Assembly: GCA_018262705.1 (NCBI GenBank)
Contig: JADFDQ010000015.1
Span: 1 to 45,010 of the forward strand
DNA from: Xanthomonas sp.
GTDB lineage: Bacteria > Pseudomonadota > Gammaproteobacteria > Xanthomonadales > Xanthomonadaceae
Direction: 5' to 3'
Length of the DNA: 45,010 bases
This document shows positions 19,945-27,920 of the stretch, one piece after another. The position numbers were made by a program, and so were the translations under genes. The notes below the pieces were generated by a model. It saw only the letters and a list, made by a program, of their open reading frames with translations. It did no database searches and was not told where the DNA came from. The first letter of the stretch is position 1; each line of letters begins with the position of its first letter.

Positions 19945-21651
19945 TCAGGCCGGCTGCAGAACCGCCTGCACCGGAGCGGCGTTGACCGGATCCAGGACAC
20001 GCGCTTCCAGCGAGGCGAGGAAGCGCCAGACGAACAGCAGCGTGATCAGCAGCAGGCCAGGATAGCCGACCCACGCCATGATATAGGGCAGGGTCGGGTT
20101 GCCTGCGCGCACCGACGGCAGGTTGAAGCTGAGCAGGCCGAAGGTGATGATGGCCCCGAAGATCCACATGCCCATCAGCCACAACCCGGCCTCGTAGCCT
20201 TCGAGGTAACGGCTCCAGCGACCCGGTGCGTGCGCCAGTGCAGCCGGCCCGGCGTGCGCGTCGGCCGGGGTCGAGGCGCTTTGCGAAGGCACCCGCTTGC
20301 CCATGGTCAACAGGTCATAGACGATGATGCCGGTGCCGGTCAGGAACACCGTGCCGAACAGCGGAATCAGGGCCTTGAAGAAGTTCATGGCCGGATAGAC
20401 GTCGCCGCCGAACCAGTTCAGGCCGAGGGTGCGGTAGATGAAGATCTGCGCGGTGCCGCCCATCGCGAACGCGAAGGCAATCCCGAGCATGCCGGTGAAC
20501 ACCAGCCAGAACGCGGCCTTGCCGAGGCGCTGGTCGTACTCCTTGATGCCGCGCATCACCGGCACGGCGAAGTAGGCTGCGCCGATGCCGAGCATGCCGA
20601 AGGTGCCGAACAGGGCGAGGTGGCCGTGGGCCGGGGTGATCCAGGTGCCGTGCGACCAGACGTTGGTTAGGGCGAAGGTCATGGTGAAGCCGAGGATGCC
20701 GGCGCCGACTTGCTCGAGCACCACCGAGCCGAGGATGAAGTAGAACGCTGGGGCATTCTTCAGCGGCTTGCGGTCGTGGTGCGCGTCCAGATAGATGTGC
20801 CAGAAGCAGAACACCAGCGGCAGCGGTTCCAGCGCGCTGAACAGCGAGCCCCAGAACTGCCAGAACTCCGGCGTGCCGATCCAGAAGTAGTGGTGCGCGT
20901 TGCCGATCAGGCCCGACAGCCACACCAGCACCACGCCCCAGAACACCGCGTAGCCGACGCTCTTGACGTTGGCGTCGAACAGCAGCACCAGCAGGAAGCC
21001 GATCAGGCTGATGTGGATGACTTCCCACACGCCTTCGACCCAGTAGTGCACCACGTACCAGCGGAAGTACTCACTCAGGTCCTGGCGATCGATGAAGAAC
21101 ATGCCGAACATCCAGACGAAGGTCAGCGCAAGCACGCCGATCGCCAGACCCCAGTGGATCTCGTTCCAGTCCTTGCGCGGCGGGAAGGTGCGCCAGACCA
21201 CGTAGGCGAGGATCGAAAATCCGATCAGGATCACCACGTCCGCGGCGCGACCGGCTTCGAGATATTCCAGACCCTCCTGGATCCACGGCTGACCCAACCA
21301 CCAGCCGGCGATGCCCTTGGCGGCAAAGCCCTGCGCGATGAAGTTCCAGACGGTCACCGCGCACAGCGCATAGAACAGGAACTTGATCAGTGCCGGAGCG
21401 GCCAGCTCGCGCTTGGACATCAGCGGGCCGATGAACAGGATCGTGCCGATGAAGCCGCACAGGATCCAGATGATGCCGAGGTTGAGATGTTCGGCGCGGG
21501 CGATGTTGAAGTTGAGGGTGCCGGCCAGCAGGGTCGGATCGACGTGCTGCATGGCCAGAAGCAGACCGAAGCCGGCCTGGATGATGAACAGCACCGCCAT
21601 CAGCATGAAGAAGCGCATGCTCAGACGCTGTGTCTGGTACTGAATCTGCAT
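19945..21651 (-). CDS. norB: Nitric oxide reductase catalytic subunit NorB (C-terminally extended)
   Basis: A 568-residue heme-copper superfamily protein reducing NO to N2O. Counting from the ATG, predicted ligands are His55 (low-spin heme), His202 with Glu206 and Glu210 in HYWVEGVWE, His253/254 in NAHHYFWIG, Glu275 in FSALEPLP, and His342/His344 in AHGHLALFG. All keep a constant offset from the Pseudomonas aeruginosa NorB residues, including the non-heme iron glutamate, which separates it from cbb3 oxidases. The protein is about 100 residues longer than classical NorB: after residue 445 there is a linker and two further membrane helices. The start may alternatively be the GTG three bases upstream, which overlaps the preceding stop; GGGAGG lies just before. 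It is the last gene of its operon. Confidence 0.92.
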   Translation of the reverse strand: MQIQYQTQRLSMRFFMLMAVLFIIQAGFGLLLAMQHVDPTLLAGTLNFNIARAEHLNLGIIWILCGFIGTILFIGPLMSKRELAAPALIKFLFYALCAVTVWNFIAQGFAAKGIAGWWLGQPWIQEGLEYLEAGRAADVVILIGFSILAYVVWRTFPPRKDWNEIHWGLAIGVLALTFVWMFGMFFIDRQDLSEYFRWYVVHYWVEGVWEVIHISLIGFLLVLLFDANVKSVGYAVFWGVVLVWLSGLIGNAHHYFWIGTPEFWQFWGSLFSALEPLPLVFCFWHIYLDAHHDRKPLKNAPAFYFILGSVVLEQVGAGILGFTMTFALTNVWSHGTWITPAHGHLALFGTFGMLGIGAAYFAVPVMRGIKEYDQRLGKAAFWLVFTGMLGIAFAFAMGGTAQIFIYRTLGLNWFGGDVYPAMNFFKALIPLFGTVFLTGTGIIVYDLLTMGKRVPSQSASTPADAHAGPAALAHAPGRWSRYLEGYEAGLWLMGMWIFGAIITFGLLSFNLPSVRAGNPTLPYIMAWVGYPGLLLITLLFVWRFLASLEARVLDPVNAAPVQAVLQPA

Positions 21652-22625
21652 CACTGTCCACCTCCCTGCAGGGTGCGGATATAGGCGACGATGGCTTTCA
21701 CCTGGTCGTCGGGAATCGTTGCGGCGTCGTAGGTCGGCATCACGCCGGCGGTGAACCCTTCCGGCACCTTGGCGTTCGGACTGCGGATCGATTCGGCGAG
21801 GTAGGCCTCATCCGCGGCGACGTTGCCGCCGTCGGCGAGATGGACCTGCGAACCGAACAGTCCGCCCCAGCCCGGGCCGACCTTCTTCGAAGCGTCGGTC
21901 GAATGGCAGGCAAGGCAGCCGAGCTGCGAAGCCAGATCCTTGCCCTGTTCGGCCGGGTCCGCGGCGGCGGCCGGCGCTGCGCCGGCGTTGCCGGTCGCGG
22001 CGGATGCAGCACCAGCGGCCTGCGGGAACGGCTTGGCCTGCGGGAAGGTCAGGCCGTCGACCTTCGGCTTGGGCGGCCAGCCCATGGTGTTCATCGCCGA
22101 GGTGTACTTGAGGAAGGCGATTAGCTGCTTGACCTCTTCACCGCTGATCGGCAGGTTCGGCATGGCGGTGTCGTGACCGCCGCGGCGCTCGATGCGCTCG
22201 GCCGCGCCCGGAAACTCCTTCAGGTAGGCGGCCATGTCATTGATGCCGGTGTCGGTCTGCTGGTCGGCATCCTGCAGGTGAACCTGCACGGCGGGCTGGG
22301 TAGGCCAGCCGCCGGCCGACGGCAGGAACGCGGCCAGCCACGCCGGGCCGGCCTGCTCGTAGACGTCGGTCAGGTCGGGGCCGAAGTAGGCGCCGTTGCC
22401 CAGCAGCGTGTGGCAGCCCATGCAGTTGTAGGCCTGGAACACGCGCTTGCCTTGCACGGCGTCGTAGTTGGCGAAATGCACCTGGTCGGGCGTCACCTGA
22501 TCGCGCGACTTGACGAACGAAGCGAACGAAAGCAGCACGAAAATGAGCGCCATGAGCAGCAAGGCGCCGAGCGCACGGCCGCGCTTCTTGCCCTCTTCGC
22601 AGGGCTGGCCGGGGGTGCAGGTCAT
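21651..22625 (-). CDS. norC: Membrane-anchored diheme cytochrome c (NorC fused to a second cytochrome c domain)
   Basis: A 324-residue protein with one N-terminal membrane helix (about residues 19-37) and two periplasmic heme c domains. The first, with CMGCH (68-72), the GNGAYFGPDLTDVY loop and a Met155 ligand in TAMPNLPIS, reads as NorC. After an Ala/Pro-rich linker (about 200-225), a second domain carries CLACH (237-241), VGPGWGGLFGS and GVMPTYDA. It resembles the cytochrome c domain at the C-terminus of caa3-type oxidase subunit II. Classical NorC is about 145 residues with one heme, so this is a fused two-heme form. It overlaps its neighbours at both ends by ATGA/GTGA-type junctions and must feed electrons to NorB. 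Confidence 0.88.
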   Translation of the reverse strand: MTCTPGQPCEEGKKRGRALGALLLMALIFVLLSFASFVKSRDQVTPDQVHFANYDAVQGKRVFQAYNCMGCHTLLGNGAYFGPDLTDVYEQAGPAWLAAFLPSAGGWPTQPAVQVHLQDADQQTDTGINDMAAYLKEFPGAAERIERRGGHDTAMPNLPISGEEVKQLIAFLKYTSAMNTMGWPPKPKVDGLTFPQAKPFPQAAGAASAATGNAGAAPAAAADPAEQGKDLASQLGCLACHSTDASKKVGPGWGGLFGSQVHLADGGNVAADEAYLAESIRSPNAKVPEGFTAGVMPTYDAATIPDDQVKAIVAYIRTLQGGGQ

Positions 22626-22888
22626 GGCTGGCCCTCCTGCGCAGGATTGGCGACTTTGGCGGCGGCTTCGGCGTGTTCGAGCGCGTCATGCTCGAACAGG
22701 GTGTGCAGCGCGCCGAGGAAGGCATAGAAGACGTAGATCGACAGCAGGAAGCCGCCGGCGAAGTAGACGTACCACATCTCTTTCGTCACGGCCCAGTAGT
22801 TGAAGTCGCGCCAGAACGGCCACGACAACGCCGTGGCGGCCACGCTGGCGACGACGGACAGCCAGAAATCGACAGCGCGTTTTCGCAT
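22622..22888 (-). CDS. Small membrane protein of the nor operon
   Basis: An 88-residue protein with two probable membrane helices (about residues 9-25 and 38-62, the latter WYVYFAGGFLLSIYVFYAF) and an acidic/Ala-rich cytoplasmic tail. I do not recognise a named family. The ATG chosen has GGGAG eight bases upstream; a longer in-frame start at 22966 lacks that support. It is the first gene of the transcript and its stop overlaps the norC start, so it is probably an accessory or assembly subunit of the NO reductase. Small accessory membrane proteins are known in some nor operons, such as NorH in Thermus, but no homology is claimed here. Confidence 0.75.
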   Translation of the reverse strand: MRKRAVDFWLSVVASVAATALSWPFWRDFNYWAVTKEMWYVYFAGGFLLSIYVFYAFLGALHTLFEHDALEHAEAAAKVANPAQEGQP

Positions 22889-22993
22889 GCCATGCTCCCG
22901 TGTGATTGAACCCAGTACCCTGTCGTGCGCGCCCTTGCAGCGAGGCAACGCAATTGGACGCGCCACCCTAACAGTGGAGTTGCGTGATCCCGA

Positions 22994-23007
22994 TTGACGC
23001 AGGTCAA
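22994..23007 (-). promoter_or_regulatory. DNR/FNR-type operator of the nor operon
   Basis: TTGACGCAGGTCAA is a perfect TTGAC-N4-GTCAA palindrome, one base per arm from the FNR consensus and within the range of DNR/NnrR-type sites. Its centre is about 112 bases before the first nor gene. A weak -10-like TGTTAG (22973 down to 22968) lies about 30 bases away, consistent with an activator site near -41.5. Confidence 0.6.
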
Positions 23008-23041
23008 GCGATGGCCGGTTGGCCTCGCACCGGAGGCAAAC

Positions 23042-23572
23042 TCAAGTCCGCCGACGGCCCAGCAGGACGGTCACGGTGGATCTGCCCCTGCCGTTGTCGA
23101 GGACGTGGAAGGCAACCACGTCGCTGCGGTGTTCCAGCGAAACTTCAATCGGCGTCACGCTTCCCGCGTGCGTCTCCAAGTCCACAAGCAGACGGATGCA
23201 GCCGAGTCCGCGGCTGCGGCTGTCGCGCAGGAATTCGGCGAGCAGGCGCAAACCCGAGGCTGCTGAATGTCCGCGCAGGTCGAGTTCGTCCCGGGCCGAA
23301 AAACGGCCATGCGCCAGTTTTTCGCGGGTCGTGGCCGGAATCCCGTCGCGGCACCAGAGGCGGGCGCTTTCGATCGGGGTTGCGGAATCAGCGGAGCGCT
23401 GCAATTCTTCGCAAGCGTTGTGCGCATCGCGGATCGTCATTGCGGCCGTCGGTTTCGGTTTGGGCGCTGACGGGCGCGCGCCGGAGTCCGGAAGGATGCG
23501 CACCTGGCCGCAATCGGCGCCGATCGCTTCGCGAAACAGGCGGCCGTCGGCGCTGGAATCGTGCTTGCTCAC
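23042..23572 (-). CDS. Smr-domain-like protein (degenerate motif)
   Basis: A 176-residue protein whose C-terminal part (about residues 90-172) follows the Smr domain plan: [20 protein letters not shown], then a strand, then [21 protein letters not shown]. In usual Smr proteins the middle carries HGKG, thought to bind nucleic acid or support nuclease activity. Here that position reads [13 protein letters not shown], so the key motif is missing. The N-terminal half is unstructured and Arg/Ala-rich, as in small MutS2-related proteins. GTG start, diverging from surE over 77 bases. Function is unknown; a structural or weakened RNA/DNA-binding role is possible. Confidence 0.7.
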   Translation of the reverse strand: MSKHDSSADGRLFREAIGADCGQVRILPDSGARPSAPKPKPTAAMTIRDAHNACEELQRSADSATPIESARLWCRDGIPATTREKLAHGRFSARDELDLRGHSAASGLRLLAEFLRDSRSRGLGCIRLLVDLETHAGSVTPIEVSLEHRSDVVAFHVLDNGRGRSTVTVLLGRRRT

Positions 23573-23649
23573 GGCAACAGCCTACCGCGTTCCCAAGGCT
23601 GCATCCGGTATCATGGACGGATGCGTTTAATCTTCAGTTGCAGGGTGTC

Positions 23650-24438
23650 GTGAGGGTTCTGGTCAGCAACGACGATGGCGTCGACGCCCCCGGCATCCGC
23701 GTCCTCGCGCATGGCTTGCGCGAAGCGGGTCACGAGGTGGTGGTGGTCGCGCCGGATCGCGACCGCAGCGGCGCCAGCAACTCGCTGACGCTGGATGCCC
23801 CGATCCGGGTCGTGCAGCTCGACGATCGCACCTGGAAGGTCTACGGAACGCCGACCGACTGCGTCCACGTGGCGGTGTCGGGGATGCTGGAAACGCTCGG
23901 ACTGGAGCCGGACATCGTGGTGTCCGGAATCAACGACGCCGCCAATCTCGGCGATGACGTCATCTATTCCGGCACCGTTGCTGCGGCGATGGAAGGGCGC
24001 TTCCTCGGGCTGCCGGCGGTGGCCGTTTCGCTGGCCGCGGTCGAGCATCGCGGCAGGCATTTCCAGAGCGCGGCGCGTGCGGTGGTGGCGATTATCGAGC
24101 GACTGCTGCGCGATCCCCTGCCGGCCAGCACCATCCTCAATGTCAATGTTCCGGATCTGCCGTGGGAAGAGATTCGCGGTTTTGCGACCAGCCGGCTCGG
24201 CCATCGCCACCGCGCCGGTCCGTGCACGCCGCAGCAGGACCCGCGCGGGCGGCAGTGGTGGTGGATTGGCTTCGCCGGCGACGAGCTCGACGCCGGTCCG
24301 GGAACCGATTTCCACGCCGTGCGCAGCGGTCGGATTGCGATTACGCCGATCCACGTCGATCTCACCCGCTATCAGGCATTGGAGCAGGTGGCGCATTGGG
24401 TGGATGGATTGGCGGGTGTTCCGGAGAATGGCGCATGA
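23650..24438 (+). CDS. surE: 5'/3'-nucleotidase SurE
   Basis: A 262-residue metal-dependent nucleoside monophosphatase (stationary-phase survival protein). The N-terminus [16 protein letters not shown] carries the two metal-binding aspartates (residues 8 and 9). [19 protein letters not shown] and [20 protein letters not shown] supply the other ligands. GTG 23650 gives the standard N-terminus; the open frame extends upstream but without similarity. The stop overlaps the pcm ATG (ATGA), so surE and pcm are coupled, as in E. coli and Pseudomonas. Confidence 0.95.
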   Translation: MRVLVSNDDGVDAPGIRVLAHGLREAGHEVVVVAPDRDRSGASNSLTLDAPIRVVQLDDRTWKVYGTPTDCVHVAVSGMLETLGLEPDIVVSGINDAANLGDDVIYSGTVAAAMEGRFLGLPAVAVSLAAVEHRGRHFQSAARAVVAIIERLLRDPLPASTILNVNVPDLPWEEIRGFATSRLGHRHRAGPCTPQQDPRGRQWWWIGFAGDELDAGPGTDFHAVRSGRIAITPIHVDLTRYQALEQVAHWVDGLAGVPENGA

Positions 24439-25115
24439 CGGCACACTTGCGGCTGCGTCCCGGCGATGTCGGGATCGGGCTGACCGGCCAGCGCGTGCGC
24501 GATCGTTTGATCGACGATCTGCGCGCCGGTGGAATCACCGATGCACGCGTGCTGGAGGCGATCCGCACGGTGCCGCGCCATCGTTTCGTGGACGAGGCGC
24601 TGGCGTCGCGCGCTTACGAGAACAACGCTCTGCCGATCGGACACGGCCAGACCATTTCGCAGCCCTATGTCGTGGCGAAGATGACCGAGGCGCTGTTGTC
24701 CCGCGCGCCGAAACGGGTGCTGGAGGTCGGCACCGGTTCCGGCTACCAGGCGGCGATCCTGGCCGCGCTGGGGCTGGAAGTGTTCACCGTCGAGCGCATC
24801 GGCGACCTGTTGCGCACGGCGCGCAAGCGCTTTCGCACGCTTGGTTTTCACATTCGCAGCAAACACGACGACGGCCGCATCGGCTGGCCGGAGGAGGCGC
24901 CGTTCGACGCCATCATCGTCACTGCCGCCGGCGCGGAGTTGGTGGATGCCTTGCTCGACCAGCTGAAGCCGGGCGGGACGCTGGTGGCGCCGGTCGGCGG
25001 ATCGGGCGGTCAATCGCTCCTGCGCTTGAGCAAGAACGCGGACGGCGTCGTTGACAGCGAGGATCTCGGCGCCGTCAGCTTCGTGCCCCTGCTTTCGGGC
25101 GTGGTGGATCGGTGA
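24435..25115 (+). CDS. pcm: Protein-L-isoaspartate O-methyltransferase Pcm
   Basis: A 226-residue SAM-dependent enzyme that methylates L-isoaspartyl residues to start repair of damaged proteins. Typical are [21 protein letters not shown], the Pcm signature [19 protein letters not shown], and SAM motif [27 protein letters not shown] and LVAPVG follow. It overlaps surE at the start and the yqaA-like gene at the stop (GTGA), forming a tight stationary-phase maintenance cluster. Confidence 0.95.
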   Translation: MTAHLRLRPGDVGIGLTGQRVRDRLIDDLRAGGITDARVLEAIRTVPRHRFVDEALASRAYENNALPIGHGQTISQPYVVAKMTEALLSRAPKRVLEVGTGSGYQAAILAALGLEVFTVERIGDLLRTARKRFRTLGFHIRSKHDDGRIGWPEEAPFDAIIVTAAGAELVDALLDQLKPGGTLVAPVGGSGGQSLLRLSKNADGVVDSEDLGAVSFVPLLSGVVDR

Positions 25116-25726
25116 AATTGTTCACTCCGTTGTATGCGCGCGCCATCGAATGGTCGCGGCACAAGCACGCGCCGTCGCTGCTCGGCGTGCTCAGCTTTTC
25201 CGAGGCGATCGTATTCCCGGTGATGCCGGAAGTGATGCTGGCTCCGATGTGCCTGGCGCAGCCGAAACATGCGTTCCGGTTCGCGAGCATCAGCCTCGTG
25301 CTGTCGTTGCTGGGCGCGGTGATCGGCTATCTGCTCGGGCACTATGCCTATGAACTGGTGCGGCCGATGCTCGTAGCGATCGGTTGGCAGGCCGGCCTCG
25401 ATCGCGAGATCGCCAACCTGCGCGAGATCACCGCAAATTCACCGTGGAAGGCGTTCTGGCTGCTGGTCGTGGCCGGCTTCACGCCGATTCCGCTGAAAAT
25501 CTTCACCTGGGCCAGCGGGATTGTCGGGGTGCCGTTCCTGCCGTTTTTGGCGGGCATGTTCGTGGGTCGCGGCAAGCGGGTGTTCCTGCTGGCGCTGGCG
25601 ATCCGGCTCGGCGGCGAACGCGCCGAACGCGCGCTGCAGCGCTGGATCGAACCGCTGGGTTGGGCCGCGCTGTCGCTGCTGGCCGCAATCGGCGTTTGGT
25701 TGCTGTTGCGCGGACATGCGGCATGA
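25112..25726 (+). CDS. YqaA family (VTT/DedA-like) inner membrane protein
   Basis: A 204-residue membrane protein with four to five hydrophobic segments. [25 protein letters not shown], the loop [11 protein letters not shown] and [20 protein letters not shown] match the YqaA branch of the SNARE-associated/VTT (DedA-like) family. Family members are implicated in membrane homeostasis and lipid scrambling or envelope integrity, but the role of YqaA is not settled. GTG start overlaps the pcm stop, and its own stop overlaps the nlpD start (ATGA). Confidence 0.85.
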   Translation: MKLFTPLYARAIEWSRHKHAPSLLGVLSFSEAIVFPVMPEVMLAPMCLAQPKHAFRFASISLVLSLLGAVIGYLLGHYAYELVRPMLVAIGWQAGLDREIANLREITANSPWKAFWLLVVAGFTPIPLKIFTWASGIVGVPFLPFLAGMFVGRGKRVFLLALAIRLGGERAERALQRWIEPLGWAALSLLAAIGVWLLLRGHAA

Positions 25727-26508
25727 TGTCCGGCATGCGCATGCGCTGGATCGTCCTGTCGACGTTGCTGGTCACGTTGCTCGCGGCCTGCGGGCACAGC
25801 CGGGTGGTGCGTGAGCCGCGGCCGTCGCATGCCGGACACGCCCCGGCGCGCGTTTCGCAGCCGCATTACGGTGCCAGCGCGGTGGTTCAGCGCGGGCAGA
25901 CCCTGTACCGGATCGCGACTGAAAACGGCATCACCGCGCTTGATCTGGCGCTGTGGAACGACATCGCGCCGCCCTACACGATCTATCCCGGTCAGCGCCT
26001 GCGGCTGTATCCGCGCGCTGGCCGAACGGCGTCCGCTCCGCGTTCGTCCTCGACGTCACGGCCTCCTGCAAGGACGGCGGCAACCACCTCCGCACCCGCT
26101 TCGACCGCGCCGGTTTCCGAGCAGCAGATTGCCGGTGCGCCGTCGTGGCGCTGGCCGACCGAAGGCAATGTGATTACCGGATTTGCATCCGGCGATCCGA
26201 CCCGACAAGGCGTGGACATCGTCGGTAGCGAAGGCCAGCCGGTGCGCGCCGCCGCCGATGGCGTGGTCGTTTATTCCGGCTCCGGGCTGGTGGGCTACGG
26301 CGAACTGGTGATCGTCAAGCACAACGAGCAGTGGCTGACCGCCTACGGCCACAACCGCGCCCGGCTGGTCAATGAGGGAACGCGGGTCAAGGCCGGCGAC
26401 CAGATCGCCGAGATGGGCCACAGCGGCGCGGCGCGCGACATGCTGCATTTCGAAATCCGTTACAACGGCAAGCCGGTGGATCCTCAGGTTTACTTGCCGC
26501 GACGGTAG
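25723..26508 (+). CDS. nlpD: Lipoprotein NlpD (LysM + degenerate M23 domain)
   Basis: A 261-residue lipoprotein: the signal ends in the lipobox LLAAC, so it should be outer-membrane anchored. A LysM domain (about residues 46-92, VVQRGQTLYRIATENGIT to YPGQRLRLYP) binds peptidoglycan. A Ser/Thr/Ala linker follows, then a LytM/M23 domain. The catalytic zinc motifs are missing: GVDIVG has no His before the Asp and DMLHFEIR lacks the first His of HxH. This matches NlpD/EnvC activators of AmiC-type amidases rather than an active endopeptidase. It is last in surE-pcm-yqaA-nlpD. rpoS, often next to nlpD, is not downstream here. Confidence 0.9.
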   Translation: MMSGMRMRWIVLSTLLVTLLAACGHSRVVREPRPSHAGHAPARVSQPHYGASAVVQRGQTLYRIATENGITALDLALWNDIAPPYTIYPGQRLRLYPRAGRTASAPRSSSTSRPPARTAATTSAPASTAPVSEQQIAGAPSWRWPTEGNVITGFASGDPTRQGVDIVGSEGQPVRAAADGVVVYSGSGLVGYGELVIVKHNEQWLTAYGHNRARLVNEGTRVKAGDQIAEMGHSGAARDMLHFEIRYNGKPVDPQVYLPRR

Positions 26509-26511
26509 TCG

Positions 26512-26539
26512 GGGGACAGGGGGCAGGGGACAGGGGACA
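26512..26539 (+). repeat. Heptamer tandem repeat, 4 x GGGG(A/G)CA
   Basis: Four head-to-tail heptamers (GGGGACA, GGGGGCA, GGGGACA, GGGGACA) begin 3 bases after the nlpD stop. They are the same unit as at 5161-5188, again immediately after a gene. Confidence 0.8.
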
Positions 26540-26578
26540 GGGATCGAACGCTGGAACAGCGCGCGAAAGATGTCGTGT

Positions 26579-26587
26579 TGCTAACAT
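26579..26587 (+). promoter_or_regulatory. Extended -10 element, possibly giving a leaderless mRNA
   Basis: TGCTAACAT fits an extended -10 (TGn plus TAACAT). It ends 6 bases before the ATG at 26594, so transcription would start at or within a base or two of the start codon. No Shine-Dalgarno sequence is visible between, which agrees with leaderless translation. Confidence 0.4.
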
Positions 26588-26593
26588 TCGGCA

Positions 26594-27850
26594 ATGACCG
26601 GCAACGACGACAAAGTAAACCCGACCGGGTATTCGGAAAAATCCAAGGACGGGTTAGCGGAGACCACCTGCCCGAAATGCGGTTCGTCGCAGGTCGAACA
26701 GCACCCGGTCACGGGCGAGTGGATGTGCCTGTACTGCCGGGCGAAGTGGGCTGCGACGCAGACCAAGGTCGTTGCGGTAGCTGACGAAAACGCGGCACGC
26801 GGCGCCGATATCGCTGACGGACGGGTGTTCGCGTGTCCGAACTGCGGCGGCAAGGATCTGAAACAGGACGGCTACACCGGCAAGTGGATGTGCCAGGACT
26901 GCCGGAACGAGTTTCTCGACGTCGATGCGCGGATGGTCGTCGTCGAAGCCGATGACGCACAGCGCAAGAACGATCTTGTCATCGACACCGCGAATTTGAT
27001 GAGCGATTCGGAAGAGGCCGACCTGCTTGCGTATTTCCGTTCGATCGAGTCGCAGATGGTCGTCGCCGTGGAGACGGTCAACACCATCACCGAGAACGTC
27101 GAGTACTACGCCCGCCGCCGAGCGCAGGAGCTTGGCGTCGGCCGGGACGACATCGACAACGGCGTTTACATCGTCGTGGTATTGAATCCGCGGCGCATCC
27201 AGATCGTTACCGGCAATGGCGTCGCCAGGAAAGTGAGGGGAGCGGATCTCAATCGCGTTTCAAGCCAGTTCATCGCCCCCAAGTTCAAACGCGCCGCCTA
27301 TGTGGCGGGGCTGAAGGCCGGTGTCGCCGAGATCCTGCGGCTTTACAAGATTCCGGCGGCTTCGCTCGCATCGAAATCGACGGGAGGGACTCCGGCGACA
27401 AAGGGCAAATCCGGCTGCCTTGTCGTGATCGCCCTGGTCGTATCCCTCATCGGCGGCTGCTTCGGGCTGGTGCACTGGAACCAGACGCAGCCCTACCACA
27501 AGTACACGCGGATCACGGCGCAGGCCGGCACCTGCTTCGACCACTACTACGTCTACGACAAAGAGGCGAAATCGCACAAGCTGGCGACGCAGACGCCGAC
27601 GGCTGCCGGGAACTGCGTGCGCGAGGAAAAAACGTCAAGCACCTGCAGTGAAGAGGTGTACACGACCTACGATTCCGTCGATTGGAATGACGTCGCGCTG
27701 AGCACCCGCCGCGTCAGCGGCGACTTCTGCTCGAGCACGAGCAGCGACAGCGGCAGCTATGGCGGAAGCGACAGCAGCAGCAGCGACAGCAGCAGTTCCT
27801 ACAGCGGCGGCGATTTCGACTCGGGATCCAGCGGCGGCTCCGACTGGTAG
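26594..27850 (+). CDS. Double zinc-ribbon TPM-domain membrane protein
   Basis: A 418-residue protein with an unusual domain order. Two zinc ribbons come first (CPKC and CLYC at about residues 26-48; CPNC and CQDC at about 81-104). A TPM domain (about 125-255, VIDTANLMSDSEEADLL to NGVYIVVVLNPRRIQIVTGNG) follows, then one membrane helix (about 275-293, CLVVIALVVSLIGGCFGLV). Next is a Cys-containing extramembrane region of about 100 residues, and finally a Ser/Gly/Asp tail. TPM domains occur in TLP18.3 photosystem repair phosphatase and in MoxR-linked membrane proteins. The N-terminal position of the ribbons and TPM before a single helix suggests a cytoplasmic face. The gene stands alone, convergent with the DUF3108 gene, behind a possible leaderless promoter. 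Biochemical role unknown. Confidence 0.8.
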   Translation: MTGNDDKVNPTGYSEKSKDGLAETTCPKCGSSQVEQHPVTGEWMCLYCRAKWAATQTKVVAVADENAARGADIADGRVFACPNCGGKDLKQDGYTGKWMCQDCRNEFLDVDARMVVVEADDAQRKNDLVIDTANLMSDSEEADLLAYFRSIESQMVVAVETVNTITENVEYYARRRAQELGVGRDDIDNGVYIVVVLNPRRIQIVTGNGVARKVRGADLNRVSSQFIAPKFKRAAYVAGLKAGVAEILRLYKIPAASLASKSTGGTPATKGKSGCLVVIALVVSLIGGCFGLVHWNQTQPYHKYTRITAQAGTCFDHYYVYDKEAKSHKLATQTPTAAGNCVREEKTSSTCSEEVYTTYDSVDWNDVALSTRRVSGDFCSSTSSDSGSYGGSDSSSSDSSSSYSGGDFDSGSSGGSDW

Positions 27851-27854
27851 CGCG

Positions 27855-27907
27855 AAAAAAGTGCTGCAGTCGGACAACCCCTTGGGCCCACGTCGGGTCA
27901 AGCACTT
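27855..27907 (-). terminator. Possible terminator of the minus-strand DUF3108 gene
   Basis: On the minus strand AAGTGCT and AGCACTT pair around a 35-base loop, and the right arm runs into a row of six T. Stem is short and the loop large, so the call is moderate. It lies 14 bases beyond the DUF3108 stop. Confidence 0.4.
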
Positions 27908-27920
27908 GCGTGCCTGATCC

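Noticed and set aside
19945-21651. cbb3-type cytochrome oxidase subunit I as identity for the norB gene.
   Set aside because: The two glutamates in WVEGVWE and the one in FSALEPLP are NO reductase features, and the neighbour is NorC-like.
22984-23649. In-frame extension upstream of surE.
   Set aside because: It lies antisense to the Smr-like gene and lacks similarity; SurE N-terminus is fully given from GTG 23650.
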